Positions 1 to 8,556 of a DNA stretch of 64,000 bases are shown here, piece by piece. Made by a program: the position numbers and the translations under genes. A model generated the notes under the pieces. That model saw only the letters and a program-made list of their open reading frames with translations. It had not been told where the DNA came from and did no database searches. Location: contig NZ_JAPFGY010000015.1 of the NCBI RefSeq assembly GCF_026586795.1, forward strand, positions 20,706 through 84,705, read 5' to 3'. How positions within the stretch are numbered: position 1 is the first letter of the stretch; the number at the start of each line of letters is the position of its first letter. This stretch comes from Erythrobacter sp. WG. GTDB taxonomy: Bacteria > Pseudomonadota > Alphaproteobacteria > Sphingomonadales > Sphingomonadaceae.

Positions 1-281
1 TCGGCCTTGAGGTGGTCGAGCACCTCGGCGTCGTCCACCTTGGGATAGGACTTGTCGTAGAGCCAGTCGTAGGGGTCCTCCACGGTGATCCCGTGGACCG
101 TGTAGGTGTGCGGTCGCTTGGCGGCGACGGGCGGCTTGATCTCGGTGGCGGCGGCGGAAGTCGTGGTCACGCTCGGCTGTTCCTCTCGGGTGTTCGCGAT
201 GGCGGGAGCCGCCAAGGTGGTGGCGGCGAGCGGCGTGGCAAGGGCCGCGGCAAGGGCAAGGCGGCTGATCGGACGCGTCAT
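1..281 (-). CDS. S9 family prolyl oligopeptidase / protease II-like, N-terminal part
   Basis: Only the first 93 residues are inside the window; the gene runs off the left edge. The ATG at 281 opens a typical signal peptide (MTRPISR, then an Ala/Leu-rich core ending near APAIA), so the product should be exported. After a Thr/Ala-rich linker comes HTYTVHGITVEDPYDWLYD, matching the 'D-P-Y-x-W-L' segment that opens the beta-propeller in S9 oligopeptidases; the catalytic Ser-Asp-His domain would lie outside the window. It is divergent from the aminopeptidase P gene at 418, with about 136 bp between them, so two peptidases share one promoter region. Assignment rests on this short motif only. Confidence 0.72.
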   Translation of the reverse strand, partial: MTRPISRLALAAALATPLAATTLAAPAIANTREEQPSVTTTSAAATEIKPPVAAKRPHTYTVHGITVEDPYDWLYDKSYPKVDDAEVLDHLKA

Positions 282-417
282 CGAAAGTGCTCCCCTGGGG
301 TGGTGCCCGCGCCCGCGCCTCCCGGGTGGAAAGACGCGGGCGAGGGGCCTATGCTGGTGCTTGTAATGAGACATTGTTGCGCGGCAAGAGCCCGCGCCGC
401 GCCCGAGGATCGACGAT

Positions 418-2226
418 ATGCTGATGCAGACCCACGAAGCCCGCCTTGCCGCCCTGCGCGAGGAACTGAAGCGCCGCGGCCTTCACGGCTTCGTCGTCCC
501 GATCTCAGACGAGCACATGAGCGAATATGTCGGCGACTATGCCCAGCGGCTGAAGTGGCTGACCGGCTTCGGCGGCTCGGCGGGCTTCGCCTGCGTCACC
601 CTCACCCACGCGGCGATCTTCGTCGACGGACGCTACACCGTGCAGGTGCGCGAGCAGGTCGACGGCAATCTCTTCGAATACCGCTCCATCCCCGGCGACA
701 CCCTGGCGGGCTGGCTCGCCGAGGTGAGCGAGGCCGGCGCGCGGATCGCCTATGACCCGTGGCTCCACACCCTCGCCTGGGCGGAAGGACTGGAGCGGGC
801 GCTCGCCGCAAGCGGCATCGCGCTGGTGCCGGCCGAGGGCAACCCCCTGGACGCCGTGTGGGCCGACCGCCCGGCCCCCTCGCCCGCACCCGCCGTGCCC
901 TTCGACGAGGCGCTCGCCGGGCGATCCTCGGCCGACAAGCGCGCCGCCGTCGCCGACTGGCTCGAGCGGCACGGCCACGACGCGGTGGTGATCCCCGCGC
1001 TCGATTCGATCGCCTGGCTGCTCAACATCCGTGGGCAAGACGTCGCCCACACCCCCGTCGCGCTCTCCTATGTGATCGCCCACAAGGACGGCAGCGCCGA
1101 GCTGTTCATCGCGCCCGGGAAGGTGACGCCCGATCTCACCCGTCACCTCGGCAATGCGGTGACGATCCGCGACCGGGCAGAGTTCGAGGGGGCGCTCGGC
1201 TCCGCCTTCGCGGGGAAGAGCGTTGCGCTCGATCCGGATTTCGCGGTCGCCGCCGTCGCGCTGGCGCTGAAGGCGGGGGGCGCGACGTTCGCCTTCCGGC
1301 AGGACCCGACGATCCTTGCGAAAGCGATCAAGAACGACGCCGAGCAGGCCGGCCAGCGCGACGCCCAGGCGCGCGACGGGGCGGCGGTGAGCCGCTTCCT
1401 GCGCTGGCTGGAGATCCACGCCCCCTCGGGCGAGGTCGACGAACTCGGCGCCGCCGCGCGCCTCCAGGCGTTCCGCGAAGAGGACCCCGGCCTCTCCGAT
1501 CTCAGCTTCGACACCATCTCCGCCGCCGCCGGCCATGCCGCGCTGCCGCACTACAAGGTCGACGAGGACAGCAATATCGCCATCCCCCCCTCCTCGATCT
1601 ACCTCGTTGATTCGGGCGGGCAATATCCCGGCGGCACCACCGACATCACCCGCACCGTGTGGGTGGGGCCGGGCGAGCCGAGCCAGGAAATGAAGGACCG
1701 CAACACGCGGGTCCTCAAGGGCCACATCCAGCTCGCCCGCGCGGTCTTCCCGCAAGGCACCGCCGGCGGGCAGCTCGACGTGCTGGCGCGGCAATACCTG
1801 TGGGAGGCGGGCGTCGATTACGCCCACGGCACCGGGCATGGGGTGGGCAGCGTGCTCGCCGTCCACGAAGGGCCCCAACGCATCGCCAAGCCCAATGGCG
1901 GGCAGGCGGGCACCGCGCAGGAACTGCACGCCGGCATGATCCTCTCCAACGAACCGGGCTACTACAAGGCGGGCGAATACGGCATCCGCATCGAGAATCT
2001 CGTGCTGGTCGAGGAGCGGCAGATCGAAGGGCAGGAAGGCCGCTGGCTCGGCTTCGAGACGCTGACCTTCGTGCCGCTCGACCGCCGGCTGATCGACACC
2101 GCGCTGCTGACGGCGGAGGAGATCGCATGGGTTGACGCCTATCACGCGAAGGTGCGCGAGCTTCTCTCGTCGCGGCTGGCCGGGGACGATCTGGCATGGC
2201 TGGAGCGCGAGACGCAGCCCCTCTGA
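418..2226 (+). CDS. pepP: Aminopeptidase P family (Xaa-Pro aminopeptidase, M24B)
   Basis: The 602-residue product is the long form of aminopeptidase P: two creatinase-like N-terminal domains (roughly 1-310) and a C-terminal pita-bread M24 domain. The five metal ligands are visible: Asp398 in VDSGG, Asp409 in TTDITRT, His474 in HGTGHG, Glu512 in SNEPGYY and Glu526 in RIENL. It removes an N-terminal residue preceding proline using a dinuclear metal centre. No signal peptide is seen, so it should be cytoplasmic. An AGG about 9 nt before ATG 418 supports the start (a second ATG follows at 424). A family A palindromic repeat lies immediately after the stop. Confidence 0.9.
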   Translation: MLMQTHEARLAALREELKRRGLHGFVVPISDEHMSEYVGDYAQRLKWLTGFGGSAGFACVTLTHAAIFVDGRYTVQVREQVDGNLFEYRSIPGDTLAGWLAEVSEAGARIAYDPWLHTLAWAEGLERALAASGIALVPAEGNPLDAVWADRPAPSPAPAVPFDEALAGRSSADKRAAVADWLERHGHDAVVIPALDSIAWLLNIRGQDVAHTPVALSYVIAHKDGSAELFIAPGKVTPDLTRHLGNAVTIRDRAEFEGALGSAFAGKSVALDPDFAVAAVALALKAGGATFAFRQDPTILAKAIKNDAEQAGQRDAQARDGAAVSRFLRWLEIHAPSGEVDELGAAARLQAFREEDPGLSDLSFDTISAAAGHAALPHYKVDEDSNIAIPPSSIYLVDSGGQYPGGTTDITRTVWVGPGEPSQEMKDRNTRVLKGHIQLARAVFPQGTAGGQLDVLARQYLWEAGVDYAHGTGHGVGSVLAVHEGPQRIAKPNGGQAGTAQELHAGMILSNEPGYYKAGEYGIRIENLVLVEERQIEGQEGRWLGFETLTFVPLDRRLIDTALLTAEEIAWVDAYHAKVRELLSSRLAGDDLAWLERETQPL

Positions 2227-2232
2227 CGCCCT

Positions 2233-2311
2233 CGCCTCCCCGGCCCTGAGCCGGGGCCCCGCTGTTCTCCTGCGGCAGGGAGCGGGGCCCCGGGTCAAGC
2301 CCGGGGAGGCG
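2233..2311. repeat. Palindromic repeat, family A, copy 1
   Basis: Two arms of about 30 bp (2233-2262 and 2281-2311) are near-perfect reverse complements; the right arm contains CCCCGGGTCAAGCCCGGGG. The loop is about 18 bp. The element starts 7 bp after the aminopeptidase stop codon. A second full copy is at 39283-39362 and a half copy at 48396-48423. The hairpin may also act as a transcription barrier, but there is no T-run after it. Confidence 0.85.
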
Positions 2312-2388
2312 AAGCTCTCTCCTTGTTGGAACCTCAATGTTCCTGTAATGTTCTCCTACAGCGATTCGTCTTCACGGGAGGAACATCA

Positions 2389-2802
2389 ATGATCGGCTAC
2401 GTCACCCTCGGCACCAACGACCTCGCCCGCGCCGCCACCTTCTATGACGCGATCGCCGCGCATTTCGGCGTGGGGCGCATGATGGAGTTCGACAGCTTCA
2501 TCGCCTGGGGCGAATACGGCGGCGCGCCGGGGATCGCGGCGACCATGCCCTTCGACGGCGAGCGCGCCACGGTCGGTAATGGGGTGATGGTCGCGCTCGA
2601 GGTCAAGACGCCCGATCTCGTCCACGCCATCCACGCGGCCGCGCTCGCGCATGGCGGCACCTGCGAGGGCGAACCCGGCCCGCGCGGGAACGACGGCTTC
2701 TACGCGGCTTATTTCCGCGATCCCGACGGCAACAAGCTCAACGCCTATTGCATGGTCGCCCCCTCGGACGGTGCCGGCGCGGCGGCGGGCGATGGATCGT
2801 GA
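2389..2802 (+). CDS. VOC family protein (glyoxalase/bleomycin-resistance fold)
   Basis: A 137-residue single-domain protein of the vicinal oxygen chelate superfamily. Visible hallmarks are the opening beta strand MIGYVTLGTNDLARAATFYD and the closing strand YFRDPDGNKLNAY, typical of small glyoxalase-like enzymes. The start ATG at 2389 has GGGAGGAAC just upstream. The stop TGA overlaps the GTG start of the next gene (GTGA), so the pair is probably translationally coupled. Substrate cannot be predicted; VOC proteins of this size include dioxygenase-like, isomerase-like and binding proteins. Confidence 0.85.
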   Translation: MIGYVTLGTNDLARAATFYDAIAAHFGVGRMMEFDSFIAWGEYGGAPGIAATMPFDGERATVGNGVMVALEVKTPDLVHAIHAAALAHGGTCEGEPGPRGNDGFYAAYFRDPDGNKLNAYCMVAPSDGAGAAAGDGS

Positions 2803-3194
2803 CCGCGCCCCGGCTGGAGGAACGGTTCATCCATCTCGGGCGCGGGGCAAGGGCGGTCGAACAGCCGCCCTTCTCGGGCATGGCGTGGTACGAAGGCTAC
2901 GGCGCGCGTCACGGCGATGACGGCGCGGAAGGGCGGCTGGTGTCGCAATACACCTTCACCGAAAGCTGGACCTCGTGGGAGATGCACCCGGCGGGCGACG
3001 AGGTGGTGATCTGCGTGGCGGGATCGCTGGTGCTGGTGCAGGAGCTGGCCGACGGGAGCGTGGCGCAAACCGCGCTTGCGGCGGGCGAGTATGCGATCAA
3101 CCCGGCAGGCGTGTGGCACACCGCCGACGTCGCCGACAGCGCGACCGCGATCTTCATCACCGCCGGAGAGGGCTCGCAGCACCGGGAGCGGTGA
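2799..3194 (+). CDS. Small cupin-domain protein
   Basis: A 131-residue protein. The start is GTG 2799, overlapping the VOC stop by 4 nt; an in-frame start at 2748 would place a long shadow extension inside the upstream gene and is rejected. The fold is a conserved-barrel cupin: TSWEMHPAGDEVVICVAGS is the first cupin motif with one His-x-x-x-x-Glu-like pair, and GEYAINPAGVWHTADV is the second motif, with His in the metal position. It is probably a metal-binding enzyme or sensor domain of unknown substrate acting in the same pathway as its coupled VOC neighbour (inference). Confidence 0.75.
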   Translation: MTAPRLEERFIHLGRGARAVEQPPFSGMAWYEGYGARHGDDGAEGRLVSQYTFTESWTSWEMHPAGDEVVICVAGSLVLVQELADGSVAQTALAAGEYAINPAGVWHTADVADSATAIFITAGEGSQHRER

Positions 3195-3278
3195 GCGGCC
3201 TCCCCGCGCCGCTGCTTCGCGGTAACGGCGTCCGCCCCCGGCTCGCTTTGGCGCGGTCAAGCCGCCGCTCCCTCTTCC

Positions 3279-3313
3279 CCCCCTCCCCCAAGGGGAGGGG
3301 CCGGGGGTGGGGG
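3279..3313. repeat. Palindromic repeat, family C, half copy
   Basis: The sequence contains CCCTCCCCCAAGGGGAGGGG followed by CCGGGGGTGGGGG, the same module as the full elements at 20187-20294 and inside leuS at 53271-53361. Only one arm is well preserved here; the expected opposite arm is degenerate. Confidence 0.7.
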
Positions 3314-3448
3314 TTCCGCCGCCACCGGCGAAAGGCTGCCTTCGGCTCAGCAAGCTCCAAACGCGTGACCGGACCTCGGCACCTGCCGGAAAGGCACCCG
3401 CGCCTCGCCCCCGCCCAGCCCGCGCGAGACCCGCGCTCGGCCCGGCCC

Positions 3449-3492
3449 AGACCCCCCTTAGACCCCTGCCAGACCCCTGCCAGACCCTCGCC
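3449..3492. repeat. Four tandem 11-bp repeats next to parS
   Basis: Units are AGACCCCCCTT, AGACCCCTGCC, AGACCCCTGCC and AGACCCTCGCC, four copies in direct succession. The period equals one DNA helical turn, and the array ends only 8 bp before the parS palindrome. Iterated, phased sites beside a partition site are suggestive of protein binding, but no known protein site is recognised. Confidence 0.8.
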
Positions 3493-3500
3493 AGCTGCGG

Positions 3501-3516
3501 TGTTTCACGTGAAACA
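3501..3516. promoter_or_regulatory. parS: parS centromere site (ParB binding), copy 1
   Basis: The sequence TGTTTCACGTGAAACA is a perfect 16-bp palindrome identical to the chromosomal parS consensus bound by ParB. It lies in the convergent intergenic region before the HerA-like ATPase. parS sites normally cluster near the replication origin and seed ParB spreading, so this positions the window in an origin-proximal domain. A second identical site is at 19705-19720. Confidence 0.93.
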
Positions 3517-3533
3517 TCGGGTCCGGCCACAAT

Positions 3534-5135
3534 TCAGCGCATCAGCCCGCCGATCAGGTTGCGCACGAAGCGTCCGACGATCGGTCCGGCAAGGTCGGTC
3601 GCGATCGATCCGGCCGCCGAGGTCACGCCCGAGGCGATCGGGTTCGCCCGGCTCTTCTTGCCCAGCGCCTTGGAGGCCGCCACCCCCGCCGCCCCGCCGA
3701 GCGCGACCTTCGCTCCCGTTTTCAAGGCCTTGCCCCACAGGTTCGGGCTCTTGCGCGCCTGTCCGCGGACCGCCTCCTCGCCTTCTTCGGCGACCTGTTC
3801 GGCCGTCGCGGCGGCATCGGCGGCCTTGGCGGCGAGCACCTCGGCCGCGCTCTCGCGGTCGATGCGCGTGTCGTACTTGCCCTCGAGCGGGCTAACCGAC
3901 TGGATTATCGCGCGTTCCTTGGGGGTGACAGGCCCGAGCCGCGAACGCGGCGGGGCGATCAGCGTCCGCTCGACCACCCCCGGCGCCCCGTCGCCGTCGA
4001 GCGTCGAGACCAGCGCCTCACCCACCTTGAGCTCGGTTATCGCACTGGAAACGTTGAGCTTCGGGTTGACCCGGAAGGTCTCGGCCGCGGCCTTGATGGC
4101 GCGCTGGTCGCGCGGGGTGAAGGCGCGCAGGGCGTGCTGCACCCGGTTGCCCAGCTGCCCGGCGACTTTCTCCGGAATATCAATAGGGTTCTGCGTCACG
4201 AAGTAGACCCCGACCCCCTTGGAACGGATCAGCCGGACCACCTGCTCGATGGTGTCCATCAGCGCCTTGGGGGCATCGTCGAACAGCAGGTGCGCCTCGT
4301 CGAAGAAGAACACGAGGCGAGGCTTCTCCGGATCGCCGACTTCGGGAAGCGATTCAAAGAGTTCCGCCAGCAGCCACAGGAGGAAGGTGGCATAGAGCTT
4401 GGGGCTCCGCATCAGCTTGTCGGCGGCCAGCACGTTGATGATGCCGCGCCCCTGCTCGTCAACCTTCAGGAAATCGTCGATCTCGAGCGCCGGCTCGCCG
4501 AAGAAGTGGTCTGCCCCTTGCGCCTCGAAGCTGAGGAGCTGGCGCTGGATCGAGCCTACCGAGGGCTTGGTGACATTGCCGTACTTGCCTGACAATTCGG
4601 CGGAATTCTCGTTCGCCCAGGCGAGCAGCGCCTGAAGATCGGCAAAGTCGAGGAGCAGCAGCCCGTTCTCGTCGGCGTGGCGGAAGACGATCTGGAGCAC
4701 GCCTTCCTGCGTCTCGTTGAGGTCGAGCAGCCGGGACAGCAGCAGCGGGCCCATTTCGGATACGGTGGTGCGGATCGGGTGGCCCTGTTCGCCATAAAGG
4801 TCCCAGAAGATCACCGGGTTGTCGCGATAGGCATAGTCGGTGATGCCCAGCTCGCGGGCGCGCGCCTCGAGCTTGTCGGCGTTCTTGAAGGTCGGCGAAC
4901 CCGGCATTGCGATTCCGGCAAGGTCGCCCTTCACGTCGGCGACGAAGACCGGCACGCCGGCGGCCGAAAAGCTCTCGGCAATTCCTTGCAAGGTCACGGT
5001 TTTCCCGGTCCCGGTCGCGCCCGCGATCAGCCCGTGGCGGTTGGCGCGGCTGAGCAGCAGCGTCTGCCGCGATCCTTCCGCGCCGAGCCCGAGGAAGATT
5101 TCGCCCGCCCTGTCCGCCCCCGCACCCTCAACCAT
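3534..5135 (-). CDS. HerA/DUF853-type P-loop ATPase (YjgR-like)
   Basis: A 533-residue ATPase. Walker A is GATGTGKT near residue 40, and the Walker B-like strand [13 protein letters not shown] is near residue 265, followed by the arginine-rich C-terminal half. This is the DUF853 (helicase HerA-like, E. coli YjgR) family; its cellular role is not settled. The last about 110 residues are an Ala/Gly-rich tail ([17 protein letters not shown]) that could associate with membrane. ATG 5135 is preceded by GGGAAGGGGCAG at proper spacing; a GTG at 5177 is possible but has no comparable ribosome binding site. Confidence 0.85.
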   Translation of the reverse strand: MVEGAGADRAGEIFLGLGAEGSRQTLLLSRANRHGLIAGATGTGKTVTLQGIAESFSAAGVPVFVADVKGDLAGIAMPGSPTFKNADKLEARARELGITDYAYRDNPVIFWDLYGEQGHPIRTTVSEMGPLLLSRLLDLNETQEGVLQIVFRHADENGLLLLDFADLQALLAWANENSAELSGKYGNVTKPSVGSIQRQLLSFEAQGADHFFGEPALEIDDFLKVDEQGRGIINVLAADKLMRSPKLYATFLLWLLAELFESLPEVGDPEKPRLVFFFDEAHLLFDDAPKALMDTIEQVVRLIRSKGVGVYFVTQNPIDIPEKVAGQLGNRVQHALRAFTPRDQRAIKAAAETFRVNPKLNVSSAITELKVGEALVSTLDGDGAPGVVERTLIAPPRSRLGPVTPKERAIIQSVSPLEGKYDTRIDRESAAEVLAAKAADAAATAEQVAEEGEEAVRGQARKSPNLWGKALKTGAKVALGGAAGVAASKALGKKSRANPIASGVTSAAGSIATDLAGPIVGRFVRNLIGGLMR

Positions 5136-5233
5136 CGCCTGCCCCTTCCCGATCAGTTGTCCGGGATGTGCAGGCACCGCGCCCGGCGGTCAAGTTCTCG
5201 ACAGCCGCGCCGTTTTGGTTAAGGCTGATCCGC

Positions 5234-7042
5234 ATGGGAGTGCCGTTCGTTCTGCTCGATGATGCCCGTGACGGGAAGGGCGCCGCCGATGCGCTGCTCT
5301 ACGAAGCCCCGCGCGCGCTGTTCGCCGCGCACCGGCCGGAGGAGGTGGACGCGGTGCTCGGCGCGGCCGATGCGGCGCGGCGCGAGGAAGGCGGCGCGCT
5401 GGCGGGCTACATCGCCTACGAGGCAGGCCTCGCGCTGGAGCCGAAACTGCGGCCCCGCGCCGCCGCGCGCAGCGGTGCGGCCGGCCCGCTGGTCTGGCTC
5501 GGCCTGTTCGGTGCCCCCCGCCGCATCCCGGCCGCCGAAGTGCCGGCCTGGCTCGGCAACCGCTCGGACGGCCCCGGCACCCTCGGTCCGATGGAGCCGC
5601 AGCTCTCGCCCGGCGGCTATGCGGCGGCCTTCGCCGCGCTAAACGAAGCCATTCATGCCGGCGACATCTACCAGGCGAACCTCACCTATCCGCTCGCCGG
5701 ATCGTTCCGGGGCGATCCCGTGGGCCTCTACGCCGCGCTGCGCGACGGCGCGCGGGCCGGATATGGCGGGCTGATCTTCGACGGCGCGCACTGGCTCCTC
5801 AGCTTCTCGCCCGAACTGTTCTGCGCGCTGAATGGCGCCGAGGCCAAGGTCAAGCCGATGAAGGGCACCCGCCCGCGCATGGCCGATGCGGCGGCGGATG
5901 CGGCGATGGCCGAGGACCTTGCAAGCTCGCAGAAGGACCGGGCCGAGAACCTGATGATCGTCGACCTGATGAGGAACGACCTTTCGCGGGTCGCGGAAGC
6001 CGGGAGCGTCAGGGTCGATGCGCCCTTCGCGGTCGAAAGCTATCCGACCGTGCATCAGATGGTCTCCACAGTGCGCGCGCGACTTGCCGAGGGGCAGGGG
6101 GCGATGGACCTGGTGCGCGCGCTGTTCCCCTGCGGATCGATCACCGGCGCGCCGAAGATCCGGGCGATGGAGCTCCTGACCGAGGTGGAGCGTGATGCGC
6201 GGGGGCCCTATTGCGGCGCCATCGGCCGGATCGATCCGGATGGCAACGCCGCCTTCAACGTCGCGATCCGCACCCTGCGGCTCACCCCCATCGAGAACGG
6301 GCAGGGCACGGCGGTGCTCGGCATCGGTTCGGCGATCGTCGCCGACAGCGAGGCGATGGCCGAACGGCGCGAATGCGAGGTCAAGGCAGGCTTCCTGCGC
6401 CGCGCTGCGCCGGGGCTGACCGCGCCCGCCTGCGATCTCATCGAGACGATGCGCTTCGAGCCGGAGACGGGAATCGCGCTGCTCGAAGAGCACCTCGCGC
6501 GCATGAAGGCGAGCGCGGCGGTGCTCGGCTTCGCCTTCGATCGCCATGCGGTGCGCAACCAGATCCAGGCGCTGTGCTTCGAGCTCGACGCGCCCGCCAA
6601 GGTGCGGCTGCTGGTCGCGCGCAGCGGGGCGAGCGCGCTGGAGACGGCGCCGCTGCCAGAGCCCCGCGAGGCGCCGCTGCGCGTGGCGGCGTTGCCCCAC
6701 CCTCTCGACCCTTCCGACTGGCGGCTCGCGCACAAGACCTCGGACCGGGGCTTCTACGAGGACGCCGCGGGCGCGGCCCGCAGCTTCGGCGCGGACGAGG
6801 CGCTGCTGGTGCGGGCCGACGGGCTGGTCACGGAAGGAAGCTACACCAATCTCTTCGCCGAGGGGCCCGACGGCGTGCTGCTGACTCCGCCGACGGCGCT
6901 GGGACTGCTCCCCGGCGTGCTGCGCGCAAGCCTGATCGCCCAAGGCAAGGCGCGCGAGGCGGAGCTGACGCTGGACGATCTGGCGGGCGGGTTCTGGCTC
7001 GGCAATGCGGTGCGCGGACTGGTGCGCGCGGTGCTGGTCTAG
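5234..7042 (+). CDS. pabB: Fused aminodeoxychorismate synthase component I / aminodeoxychorismate lyase (PabB-PabC)
   Basis: A 602-residue bifunctional protein for p-aminobenzoate, a folate precursor. Residues about 1-395 are the chorismate-binding PabB domain with KPMKGTRPR, the DRAENLMIVDLMRNDLSRV helix and FPCGSITGAPKIRAMEL. Residues about 400-602 form a class IV PLP-dependent lyase resembling PabC: YEDAAGAARSFGADEALLV, EGSYTNLFAE and LLPGVLRASL, with the lyase Lys expected in LAHKTSDRGFYE. A separate PabA glutaminase is not in the window. Start ATG 5234 is chosen because upstream residues look non-coding. The fused arrangement is known in alphaproteobacteria. Confidence 0.9.
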   Translation: MGVPFVLLDDARDGKGAADALLYEAPRALFAAHRPEEVDAVLGAADAARREEGGALAGYIAYEAGLALEPKLRPRAAARSGAAGPLVWLGLFGAPRRIPAAEVPAWLGNRSDGPGTLGPMEPQLSPGGYAAAFAALNEAIHAGDIYQANLTYPLAGSFRGDPVGLYAALRDGARAGYGGLIFDGAHWLLSFSPELFCALNGAEAKVKPMKGTRPRMADAAADAAMAEDLASSQKDRAENLMIVDLMRNDLSRVAEAGSVRVDAPFAVESYPTVHQMVSTVRARLAEGQGAMDLVRALFPCGSITGAPKIRAMELLTEVERDARGPYCGAIGRIDPDGNAAFNVAIRTLRLTPIENGQGTAVLGIGSAIVADSEAMAERRECEVKAGFLRRAAPGLTAPACDLIETMRFEPETGIALLEEHLARMKASAAVLGFAFDRHAVRNQIQALCFELDAPAKVRLLVARSGASALETAPLPEPREAPLRVAALPHPLDPSDWRLAHKTSDRGFYEDAAGAARSFGADEALLVRADGLVTEGSYTNLFAEGPDGVLLTPPTALGLLPGVLRASLIAQGKAREAELTLDDLAGGFWLGNAVRGLVRAVLV

Positions 7043-7087
7043 CCCGCAGCCGTTCGACAATCCCGAGATCAGCGGATAACGGGGGCC

Positions 7088-7750
7088 ATGCCCGACATCC
7101 CCATCCTCTACGAAGACGGCGAAGCGCTGGTCATCGACAAGCCCGCCGGCCTGCCGGTCGACCGCCCGCGCAAGGGCGGGGCATCGCTAAATGACCATCT
7201 GGATCGCCTCAAGCTCGGTTTCCAGCGCCCGCCCGTCGCAGTCCACCGACTCGATACGGACACCTCCGGCTGCCTGCTGCTGGCGCGCAACCCCAAGGCG
7301 CTCGCCCGTTTCAACCGCGCCTTCGAGGAGCGGCTGGTCGGCAAGACCTATCTGGCGATCCTGGCGGGACGCCCGCCCGGGACGTCCGGCACCGTCGAAC
7401 TCGCGCTCGCCAAGATCAGCTCGGCCGAGAAGGGCTGGCGGATGATCGCGGCGAAGAAGGGCAAGCCTGCCGTCTCGCACTGGGAACTGGTGGGGGAACT
7501 GGGGCCGCACAGCCTGATCCGCTTCCGCCCGGAAACCGGCCGCACCCACCAGTTGCGGGTCCATGCCTTGAAGGGATTGGGCGCGCCGCTGCTCGGTGAT
7601 CCGGTCTATGGTGCCGGGCCGGTCGCGGGGGCGCGGCGCACCATGCTCCATGCCGAGAGCCTGGCCGTCACCCGCCCGGGCAAGACTGCGATCGAGGCCC
7701 GCGCCCCGCTGCCGGCCGACTTCCTCGCGCTCGGGGCGAGCGATGGATGA
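7088..7750 (+). CDS. RluA-family RNA pseudouridine synthase
   Basis: A 220-residue enzyme that isomerises uridine to pseudouridine in rRNA or tRNA. The catalytic aspartate motif is HRLDTDTSG at residues about 55-63, and the later signature RFRPETGRTHQLRVH is present. It has no S4 RNA-binding domain, so it is the short form like RluA or TruC; the exact target base cannot be read from sequence. Its stop codon overlaps the start of arfB by 8 nt, so both are probably on one mRNA with functions in ribosome maintenance. Confidence 0.88.
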   Translation: MPDIPILYEDGEALVIDKPAGLPVDRPRKGGASLNDHLDRLKLGFQRPPVAVHRLDTDTSGCLLLARNPKALARFNRAFEERLVGKTYLAILAGRPPGTSGTVELALAKISSAEKGWRMIAAKKGKPAVSHWELVGELGPHSLIRFRPETGRTHQLRVHALKGLGAPLLGDPVYGAGPVAGARRTMLHAESLAVTRPGKTAIEARAPLPADFLALGASDG

Positions 7751-8171
7751 CGCGGCGCCCGAACCGCTCGCGAGCCGCGCGCTGCGGCTTGCCAGCGAGA
7801 GCTTCCTTGCGGGCTCCGGCCCGGGCGGGCAGAATGCCAACAAGGTGGCGACGGAGGTCGAACTCAGGGTCAACATCTATGCCCTGCGCCTCAGCCCCCC
7901 GGTGTTCGCCCGGCTGCGGGCGCTGGCCGGGGCGAAGCTCGCTGGAAACGGCGACCTGATCGTCACGTCGAAGGCGCACCGGACGCAGGAGGCCAACCGC
8001 CAGGACGCCCGCGCAAAGCTTGCCGCGCTGCTGGAAGAGGGACAGGTGGAGCCCAAGCGGCGCGCGAAAACCCGGCTCAACCGGGTGGGCAAGACCGAGC
8101 GGTTGAAGGTCAAGAAGGTGCGCGGCGCGGTCAAGGCCAACCGCGGCAAGCCCCGCGCTTCGGACTGGTGA
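7743..8171 (+). CDS. arfB: Alternative ribosome-rescue factor ArfB (peptidyl-tRNA hydrolase)
   Basis: A 142-residue release-factor-like protein. The catalytic GGQ lies in GSGPGGQNANKVATEVEL at residues about 26-30, and the C-terminal tail is basic (PKRRAKTRLNRVGKTERLK), as required to enter the empty mRNA channel of a stalled ribosome. The protein hydrolyses peptidyl-tRNA on non-stop complexes. The ATG at 7743 overlaps the pseudouridine synthase stop. No tmRNA gene is seen in the window. Confidence 0.92.
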   Translation: MDDAAPEPLASRALRLASESFLAGSGPGGQNANKVATEVELRVNIYALRLSPPVFARLRALAGAKLAGNGDLIVTSKAHRTQEANRQDARAKLAALLEEGQVEPKRRAKTRLNRVGKTERLKVKKVRGAVKANRGKPRASDW

Positions 8172-8204
8172 CTGTTGTTGACTTTTCCCCGTGAATCGGC
8201 GAAT

Positions 8205-8257
8205 GGCGCGCTCGTGTGCGGTGTGCCGGTCCGATCCGGGCGCGCCGCGTTTGTTTT
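8205..8257 (+). terminator. Hairpin plus T-rich run between arfB and rpmG
   Basis: Perfect 7-bp arms GGCGCGC (8205-8211) and GCGCGCC (8240-8246) enclose about 28 nt that can fold further, and GCGTTTGTTTTTTG follows. This could terminate arfB or act in the rpmG leader, since the L33 start lies 53 nt downstream. The stem is not as tight as a canonical terminator. Confidence 0.4.
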
Positions 8258-8309
8258 TTGACGCCCGCGCCAATGCACCAGTGGGCCGACCAGTCGACAG
8301 GAAACCGCC

Positions 8310-8477
8310 ATGGCGAAGCCCACCACCGTCAAGATCCGCCTCGTCTCGAGCGAGGGCACCGGCTTCTTCTACGTGACCAAGAAGAACCCGCGCAACATCA
8401 CCGAGAAGATGAGCTTCCGCAAGTACGATCCGGTCGCGCGCAAGCACGTCGAGTTCAAGGAAGCCAAGATCAAGTAA
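8310..8477 (+). CDS. rpmG: 50S ribosomal protein L33
   Basis: A 55-residue protein, [19 protein letters not shown] at the start and [11 protein letters not shown] at the end, clearly L33. It contains no cysteine, so it is the zinc-independent form (the zinc form carries two CxxC pairs). It sits alone between arfB and lolA with its own about 140-nt leader. Too short to be a typical ORF call but unmistakable in sequence. Confidence 0.96.
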   Translation: MAKPTTVKIRLVSSEGTGFFYVTKKNPRNITEKMSFRKYDPVARKHVEFKEAKIK

Positions 8478-8556
8478 GGTCGGCTTCCCGCCGCGGCCGC
8501 TGGCCGGGCGCGATAATTCATCGACAGTTCAAGCCCTCCGCCCTAGGCGCGTCGGC

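Larger units (their letters stand above)
3195..3533. other. 339-bp intergenic region with repeat, tandem array and parS
   Basis: No convincing gene lies here. From left to right it holds a G/C-rich segment with a family C half repeat (3279-3313), a short imperfect hairpin region, four 11-bp tandem repeats (3449-3492) and a perfect parS palindrome (3501-3516). The downstream neighbour on the other strand ends at 3534, so this is a convergent gap between the cupin gene and the HerA-like ATPase. Confidence 0.8.

Noticed and set aside
505..2337. A 610-codon open frame on the minus strand opposite aminopeptidase P
   Set aside because: GC-rich codon bias on the plus strand keeps this antisense frame open; its translation has no recognisable domain and the plus-strand enzyme is certain. 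Similar antisense frames at 24029-26239, 26098-28374, 44232-46385 and 63085-63831 were rejected for the same reason.
2748..3194. Cupin protein starting at 2748
   Set aside because: The extra residues lie wholly inside the VOC gene and are not conserved-looking; GTG 2799 with a GTGA overlap is more plausible.
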